Positions 58,920 through 64,000 of a stretch of 64,000 nucleotides of DNA are shown one piece after another. This stretch comes from Alteromonas australica (GTDB lineage: Bacteria > Pseudomonadota > Gammaproteobacteria > Enterobacterales > Alteromonadaceae). How positions within the stretch are numbered: the first letter of the stretch is position 1; each line of letters begins with the position of its first letter. The stretch spans positions 558,001 through 622,000 of the forward strand of contig NZ_CP008849.1 of the NCBI RefSeq assembly GCF_000730385.1, written 5' to 3'. The notes beneath the pieces were generated by a model that saw only the letters and a list, made by a program, of their open reading frames with translations, did not search any database and had not been told where the DNA came from. The translations under genes were made by a program, and so were the position numbers.

Positions 58920-60185
58920 TTGTCGGAATTATCACAGCCTACACCATGGGCCAAGTGTGCAGCTTTTTTACGATTGTTAGGGCCAGGCGTACTCATGGCA
59001 ACCGCGGCCGTCGGCGGGAGTCACTTGGTTGCTTCTACCCAAGCTGGGGCCAAATTTGGTTGGCAACTTATTGTCCTTATTCTGGCTGTTAATGTTTTGA
59101 AGTACCCCTTTTTTCGCGCAGGGGTAAGCTACACAATTAGTACCAAAGAAACCTTACAGCAAGGTTATCGAAAAATGGGAAAGGGTTACTTAGGGTTAGC
59201 GCTTGCCCTAAATATTGTAGCTTCAGTTGTGAATGCAGCGGCATTATTGTTATTCGCGGCTAGCTTACTGGCTTATTTTATACCCTTTGATGTCTCAGTC
59301 GCAGTGACCGGCGCAGCCGTACTTTGCGCTATCCTTTTTATTTTACTGGCAGGGCACTTTGCGGCTCTGGATGGCGTCGCAAAAGGAATTATGGCGGTAC
59401 TCGTGATAGCTACCTTTGCCGCGTTTCTTATGGCTTTATTTAACGGCCCCGTGCAACCCAGTGGCTATGTTTCACCTTCACCTTGGACAATGGCCACCCT
59501 AGGGTTTCTAGTGATTACTATGGGGTGGATGCCCGCCCCCATTGAAATATCCAGCATCACATCATTGTGGCTAAAGCGACAATGCAAAGTTCAGCCTGTG
59601 TCGGCAAGAAGTGCATTGTTCGATTTTAATTTAGGCTATGCCGTAACGACGCTTTTAGCACTGATGTTCTTGGCGCTAGGGGCGTTAGTTTTGCACGGTA
59701 GTGGCGAAACATTAGCAACAAGCGGCATTGGTTTCTCACAGCAGCTGGTCAGTTTATACGCCAACACCATTGGTCCGTGGTCACATTGGCTTATCGCGCT
59801 GGTGGCATTTTTATGTATATTTGGTTCTGCATTGACGGTATATGACGGTTACGCACGTGTTATTGCGGAGGCGATAGCGTTGCTTGCACCTACAAAACTA
59901 AGCACCACAGCTGTTTTTACCCCAGTTCTCATAACTATGGCGATATGTAGTTTCAGCATAGTGTTGTTCTTCAAGTCTGCGCTTTTAGCCATGTTAGGTT
60001 TTGCGATGACATTAGCGTTCCTGACAACACCTATTTTTGCTTGGCTGAATCACGGTCTTGTGAAACGTTTTGCACTGCACCCAGATGTGAAAGCAAATAA
60101 ATTGGTTCAAATCCTCAGTTATGCAGGTCTTCTCTATTTGTTTGGGTTCTTACTTTTATTTGTAGGTTGGAAATGGTTCGGTTAG
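58920..60185 (+). CDS. Nramp-like transporter with altered metal site
   Basis: The 421-residue protein has about eleven helices of the Nramp superfamily. Helix 1 reads LLGPGVLMATAAVGGSH near residues 20-36 where metal transporters have DPGN, so the metal-binding Asp and Asn are absent. Helix 6 reads TMGWMPAPIEISS near 200, keeping the methionine of the MPH motif but not the histidine. A substrate other than Mn(II) or Fe(II) is likely. Start TTG 58920 follows GAGG at 5-bp spacing. Confidence 0.85.
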   Translation: MSELSQPTPWAKCAAFLRLLGPGVLMATAAVGGSHLVASTQAGAKFGWQLIVLILAVNVLKYPFFRAGVSYTISTKETLQQGYRKMGKGYLGLALALNIVASVVNAAALLLFAASLLAYFIPFDVSVAVTGAAVLCAILFILLAGHFAALDGVAKGIMAVLVIATFAAFLMALFNGPVQPSGYVSPSPWTMATLGFLVITMGWMPAPIEISSITSLWLKRQCKVQPVSARSALFDFNLGYAVTTLLALMFLALGALVLHGSGETLATSGIGFSQQLVSLYANTIGPWSHWLIALVAFLCIFGSALTVYDGYARVIAEAIALLAPTKLSTTAVFTPVLITMAICSFSIVLFFKSALLAMLGFAMTLAFLTTPIFAWLNHGLVKRFALHPDVKANKLVQILSYAGLLYLFGFLLLFVGWKWFG

Positions 60186-60295
60186 GTATTACGTTATCGA
60201 ACCCTTCTTCATCAATTAGTTGTAACCTTCCCTAGAGTGGCAGATCATCGCCTATACTTATTCAATGTAAATGAATAGGAAGAGAGCCAGTATTT

Positions 60296-60721
60296 ATGCT
60301 GTTTCCGATGAGTCATTCAATGACAAAAGTGACGCTGTTAGGCATTGCTATGCTTTTTTGTTCTGCGTGCACAGAGGAACAAACAACATGGCATAATGCT
60401 TACGACATAGAAAATGAACTTCACTTGCTAACACAAGAAAGTGACAGGCAGGTTATTTTCGCAAGATTGCAGGAAATTCATCAAACTCTTCCGTTATATA
60501 TACAACGGGAACAGCAAATTGCCTCGCTAGAAGGTGAAATGGCCAAGTGGCTTGTAACGCTAAATACCAGTTTAAGAAATGCGCCACTCCATCACGCCAC
60601 TATTGAAAACTGCGAATCATGGCGACGTGCCATGGAAGTATCTTGGCAACAAGAACTCAGCCTTTTAAATGAACGTGCGAAGGAAGTGTGGCGTGTTATG
60701 TTAGCCACTTGTAAGGCTTAG
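60296..60721 (+). CDS. Small lipoprotein of unknown function
   Basis: The 141-residue protein has a hydrophobic N-terminus ending in AMLFCSAC-TEE, a lipobox, so it is probably lipid-anchored. The mature part is helical and charged (DIENELHLLTQESDRQVIFARLQEIHQTL) and contains two further cysteines. I recognise no family. ATG 60308 or 60320 could also be the start. It converges with the M28 peptidase gene. Confidence 0.65.
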   Translation: MLFPMSHSMTKVTLLGIAMLFCSACTEEQTTWHNAYDIENELHLLTQESDRQVIFARLQEIHQTLPLYIQREQQIASLEGEMAKWLVTLNTSLRNAPLHHATIENCESWRRAMEVSWQQELSLLNERAKEVWRVMLATCKA

Positions 60722-60747
60722 CTATCATTGCACGCCCACCTTAGTTT

Positions 60748-61797
60748 TTACCCGTTGGGTTCGAGTAGAACAAATGCTTTCAACAACGCAACGTTCGAAT
60801 GAAACTGCGCTTTCATGTGTTTCTCGTGTGTTGGAATTAAATAGGCTTGTTGGTCAAACTTGGTATGCCAAAGCTTACCCCAAAACTTTTCTTCTTCCCG
60901 ATTACACGCCGACAGCGTTTTGTCGTCGAAGCAAGTCCAAAATTCTGAGTTTGCTGTTTGCGAATATCCATCCCGTCCAGATTCACCATCAATAGCAAAG
61001 TTTGTTGCTTCTATGTACGCTATAGGAAAGCCAGCACATGCAAATGGCGCATGATCTGACCATCCCCCAGTCACGCCTTCGGGGTAATCTTCAGTCGTAG
61101 GGTGAACTAAATACTCAAGGGTATTGCTTACGGTTGTGGAGGTGGTCAGTAAGGCATCCCGCAGAACGGGGTTAGAATTAAAGTTATTGGCCTGCGAATC
61201 AGCACATTTATAAGGCAAAGCGTGCGCGCTGTGAACATACAGCATATCACCGCCAATTACTGTATCTAAGTTTATCATGCCAACAATATCTGTATACGCT
61301 ATTTCTTGTGACTCTATTAATGATGACACATAGTGTCGCGCGCCAAATAGGCCAACTTCTTCAGCACCAAAAAGCACTATGCGTACATTGTAATATGGCG
61401 TTTTTCCTTGAAGTTGTTTAGCGAGTGCTAACAGGGTTATTGCGCCAGAGGCGTTATCTGTCAGTCCATGAGAGCCTTTTTTGTAACCAATGGCATCGTA
61501 GTGTGCACCAATGATGAGTGTTTTATCCGACTGGCCTTCTATAACCACTTCAATATTCTGAGAGGGGAGATTTTTGCCATAATGGAAAAACGTAAAGGGT
61601 TGAATATTGACGGGTACATCTTGCGCTTCAAACTGCGCAGTAAGCCATTGCGCTGCCTTCTGCTCACCGGGTTTTCCTGCTAGCCTTTCGCCGTAGGTAG
61701 AAGAAAAATGCACAAGCGAATCCCAATCCGACTGTGATGCCGATGCAGTCAGGCAAGAAAAAATAAAGGTTACAGCGAACAAGTAGGCTTTTTTCAT
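60748..61797 (-). CDS. Exported M28-family aminopeptidase
   Basis: The 349-residue zinc peptidase has a signal peptide (MKKAYLFAVTFIFSCLTASA). All five zinc ligands or catalytic residues are present: H and D in IIGAHYDAIG near residue 98, D in LTDNASGA near 112, E-E in FGAEEVGLFG near 146, D in NLDTVIGGD near 177 and H in GGWSDHAPFACAG near 250. It removes N-terminal residues from peptides outside the cytoplasm. I chose ATG 61797 because the signal peptide starts there; TTG 61812 has no ribosome binding site. Confidence 0.92.
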   Translation of the reverse strand: MKKAYLFAVTFIFSCLTASASQSDWDSLVHFSSTYGERLAGKPGEQKAAQWLTAQFEAQDVPVNIQPFTFFHYGKNLPSQNIEVVIEGQSDKTLIIGAHYDAIGYKKGSHGLTDNASGAITLLALAKQLQGKTPYYNVRIVLFGAEEVGLFGARHYVSSLIESQEIAYTDIVGMINLDTVIGGDMLYVHSAHALPYKCADSQANNFNSNPVLRDALLTTSTTVSNTLEYLVHPTTEDYPEGVTGGWSDHAPFACAGFPIAYIEATNFAIDGESGRDGYSQTANSEFWTCFDDKTLSACNREEEKFWGKLWHTKFDQQAYLIPTHEKHMKAQFHSNVALLKAFVLLEPNG

Positions 61798-61875
61798 AGT
61801 GAATGTTTTCAATGTTATATAAGCTAATGCTTGGCTAAGTAAGTCGCCTTACTTAGCCGTAAGCGTGGTTTCTAC

Positions 61876-63027
61876 CTACCGAGCATGTTGAGGCGGTTGA
61901 GGTAGTGCAGAGCGCAATGCTTTCTCAGTTACGCCGAGTTTCTCTGCAGCGGCAGCAATGTTGGGGCGTTGCCCATTACCTTTTAACGCATTCATCAGGT
62001 CTTCTGTAGAGACCCCTAATATTTGCGCAGCTTCCTCAAAGCCAGGGGGCATGCCCTGTCCAGGGCCTCTTCGTGCATTCCCCTGAGACCCAATGCCGGT
62101 GGATGATGTGGTTGAAAAGTTATTTTCAGCAACCACACCAGAAAGACAGGTAGGTAGATTAGGAAATTCAGTGGATGCGTGGTAATGATAGGTTTTACCT
62201 AACCGTGTTTCACCCATGTGCCCGTGACATTTATCTAAGCCTTCAGGTTTCGAGCCATCTGCTTCAAGGCTACCAAACATGGGGAAGCCATCAAATGCAA
62301 AGCCAAATGCAGCGGTAGCATCTTGCGCTAGTGCGCAGTTAACCGCGACACCTTCTGTTTTTTCTACAGTTGCTATGTCTGTCGAAGTAGCATGCCAGTG
62401 ATACCAACCACCAGGGTCGATATGCCCCCCACATACATCTAGTGCAGGTAAGTGGCCGGTATCGAGTACCGAGGGGGCATCTGCGAATATAGGTACACCG
62501 TCTAATGCCACCCCAACTTTTGCGACCGTGCCTAGAGAGAGGGCTTTTTCGGCCATTCTAGGCTCAATGGGTAATAGCATCGTAATGGTAACGTCTTTAT
62601 CTGGCGTTGCCATTAGACAGGTATGATCGGCCTCCGGGGGTTGGCCTGAGCCTGGATCCGAAATAACAATGCGCCCATCTTTGTCATAAAAACGGTAGCC
62701 CTGGTCAGCCAACATCTCAAAAAAATCGCGGTCAAGACGATAAAGACCCGCCTTTTCGCCATCCCAATCCCATATGCCTCCTTTTTCATCAATATTAGAA
62801 GGGCAAAAGGGGCCAATCTCAAGACCTTCGGGCTGGTAGGCAACGGTGAATTTGTAACACTGCGCTGAACTTCCATCTTCCAAGTTACACTCAACAACAG
62901 CCGGCTTTTCAACAAACGCAGACGGTGTAAATTTTGTTGGATCTACATGGGCGCTAACGAGCATTGGTATCGTTGCCATACTTAAAATAGGCAACAGGAT
63001 TAACCGGCCGACTGGTCGCTGGGACAT
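61876..63027 (-). CDS. YHYH-domain exported protein
   Basis: The 383-residue protein has a signal peptide (residues 1-26, ending VSA-HVD) and the YHYH domain, named for the sequence in GKTYHYHAS near residue 283. Histidine-rich segments GGHIDPGGWYHWHATS near 208 and DKCHGHMGETR near 268 and several cysteines suggest metal binding. The C-terminus carries two copies of an A-x-x-LGV-x-x-x-x-L-x-x-AL pattern (about 333-345 and 360-372). The function of the family is unknown. Confidence 0.8.
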   Translation of the reverse strand: MSQRPVGRLILLPILSMATIPMLVSAHVDPTKFTPSAFVEKPAVVECNLEDGSSAQCYKFTVAYQPEGLEIGPFCPSNIDEKGGIWDWDGEKAGLYRLDRDFFEMLADQGYRFYDKDGRIVISDPGSGQPPEADHTCLMATPDKDVTITMLLPIEPRMAEKALSLGTVAKVGVALDGVPIFADAPSVLDTGHLPALDVCGGHIDPGGWYHWHATSTDIATVEKTEGVAVNCALAQDATAAFGFAFDGFPMFGSLEADGSKPEGLDKCHGHMGETRLGKTYHYHASTEFPNLPTCLSGVVAENNFSTTSSTGIGSQGNARRGPGQGMPPGFEEAAQILGVSTEDLMNALKGNGQRPNIAAAAEKLGVTEKALRSALPQPPQHAR

Positions 63028-63142
63028 ACTTAAACCCTTGGAGTTAAAAAACGTTTAAAGATTGACGATGTAATGGATAAGCATAAAGGTATTACTATAA
63101 ACATTGTGATGAACAGGGTAAAAGGATTATCTGCGAACTACC

Positions 63143-63802
63143 TTATGGTGCGTTACGTTGCGAGGGATTACGCTTAAAATCTTTTACTAGCTGGTGAGGG
63201 TTCACCTGGTCTCGATGTTCTTTTGCAGCCTGCGCCCACCAAATCATTTGGTTGATGGTTCTACCAAAGTAATCAAACCACGCCTCTTGCTTTTCACCTG
63301 CTTTTACTGAACCATCCGCCTCGAAAATATCTTGCGCCTTCGGCACATGTATCATGGCAGACACAGGCAGGCAGCCAAGTTCCGAAAGAAAAGTTCGCAT
63401 TCCAACTGCAGCTCGCATCCCGCCCCATTGCCCTGCTGAGTAGGTCACAATGGCACTGGGTTTGTAGGAATACAAAGAGCTGCCAAAATGGTTGAGTAAA
63501 TTGGCTAAGGCTGGGCTCATGGAATGGTTGTATTCTGGGCTTATCATGACAAATCCATCAGCGGCTTCTATTTTTTCAGCTAATTGATTAAGTGCCGAAG
63601 GCGCTTTCCCTTCAGGGTAAGCAAAGTGAGGTTTGAAAACAGGGCTGGGCGAAAAATCCATAGCATCTACCAACTCAACGTCATGCTCGCCGTAACGGCG
63701 TTGTAAACAGGTTACCAGTGCATCTGACACTCTAGCCCCTAATCTGGCCGGGCTAGGCGGCGTACTATCTCGCACCGTGCCCAAAAAAACTAGAAATTTC
63801 AT
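63143..63802 (-). CDS. NADPH-dependent FMN reductase
   Basis: The 219-residue flavodoxin-like protein has FLGTVRDSTPPSPARLGARV at its N-terminus (the FMN phosphate-binding loop), VDAMDFSPSPVF near residue 48, MISPEYNHSMSPALANLLNHF near 87-107 and the YSAGQWGGMRA loop near 122. Relatives reduce quinones, azo dyes, chromate or free flavin, and the real substrate cannot be told. I chose ATG 63802 because GGAG lies seven bases before it and the FMN fold starts there. Confidence 0.9.
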   Translation of the reverse strand: MKFLVFLGTVRDSTPPSPARLGARVSDALVTCLQRRYGEHDVELVDAMDFSPSPVFKPHFAYPEGKAPSALNQLAEKIEAADGFVMISPEYNHSMSPALANLLNHFGSSLYSYKPSAIVTYSAGQWGGMRAAVGMRTFLSELGCLPVSAMIHVPKAQDIFEADGSVKAGEKQEAWFDYFGRTINQMIWWAQAAKEHRDQVNPHQLVKDFKRNPSQRNAP

Positions 63803-64000
63803 TGTAAACTCCGTGAAAGGGTAAGGTGTCATACCCATTGTTCATTTTCGTTTAGTTTTTCACTTATCATGTGTCGCCGCTACGTCTTGCGCCGCATATC
63901 TTTGCTTGTTCGCGATGCCCCAGGAGAAAATGTTTACGATAGCGTTATAGTGGGCGTGTTGCACCCAAAGACGGTTTAATCTTCGCAAATATATGATTGT

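Noticed and set aside
63871..63978. Short plus-strand ORF at the window end
   Set aside because: No ribosome binding site or recognisable sequence; probably chance.

Overview
The window looks like core chromosome of a marine gammaproteobacterium of the Alteromonadales, probably close to Alteromonas. This is inferred from protein resemblance and gene order, not from a database search. Several blocks keep the order known from Escherichia coli: envC-yibQ; psd-rsgA-orn followed by tRNA-Gly(GCC); maoP (yifE) beside acetolactate synthase genes; tatABC with tatD; gppA-rhlB facing trxA-rho; purEK. A large TonB-dependent receptor, a secreted S9 peptidase and several outer-membrane barrels fit a heterotroph feeding on polymers. 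There is no prophage, insertion sequence, CRISPR array or rRNA.

Layout. 1-6650: end of envC, a proline-rich small protein on the other strand, yibQ, a MerC-type membrane protein behind a Zur-like operator, then GDPD, EamA, psd and rsgA on the minus strand and orn on the plus strand. 6690-7370: a tRNA-Gly array with two intact genes and at least three decayed 3' copies in units of about 108 bp. 7886-15940: TonB receptor, DUF4442 protein, maoP, ilvIH and an unknown barrel-like protein. 16118-20694: tatABC, a VasI-like protein, tatD and a diguanylate cyclase. 20714-26546: hemB (zinc-independent type), gppA, rhlB, trxA, rho. 26760-34119: a secreted M20 hydrolase, a hybrid histidine kinase that overlaps nhaA tail to tail, purEK and tRNA-Thr. 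34184-41674: copper chaperone, Dps, sugar dehydrogenase, S9 peptidase, Mpo1-like protein, CnoX, purA. 41875-53070: aldehyde dehydrogenase, ggt, nhaC, then a cell-wall sugar group (secreted GH3, MscS channel, NamZ-type GH171, MurQ) and alr. 53239-64000: a possible 26-residue peptide gene, YitT, two small proteins, two outer-membrane channels around an orphan solute-binding protein, an atypical Nramp-like transporter, a lipoprotein, an M28 peptidase, a YHYH protein and an FMN reductase.

The most coherent functional story is exolytic peptidoglycan breakdown. An exported GH3 N-acetylglucosaminidase and an exported NamZ-family N-acetylmuramidase lie close to MurQ, which handles MurNAc 6-phosphate; Ggt and alanine racemase nearby could use the peptide part. 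No MurNAc kinase or PTS transporter is visible. A second theme is metals: a probable Zur operator before the MerC-like gene, a zinc-free HemB, a periplasmic copper chaperone, and an Nramp homologue lacking part of the classical metal site. I saw no clearly new multi-gene defence or mobile system. The best candidates for something undescribed are the decayed tRNA-Gly repeat array, the 26-residue ORF with its own terminator, and the Zur-MerC pairing.
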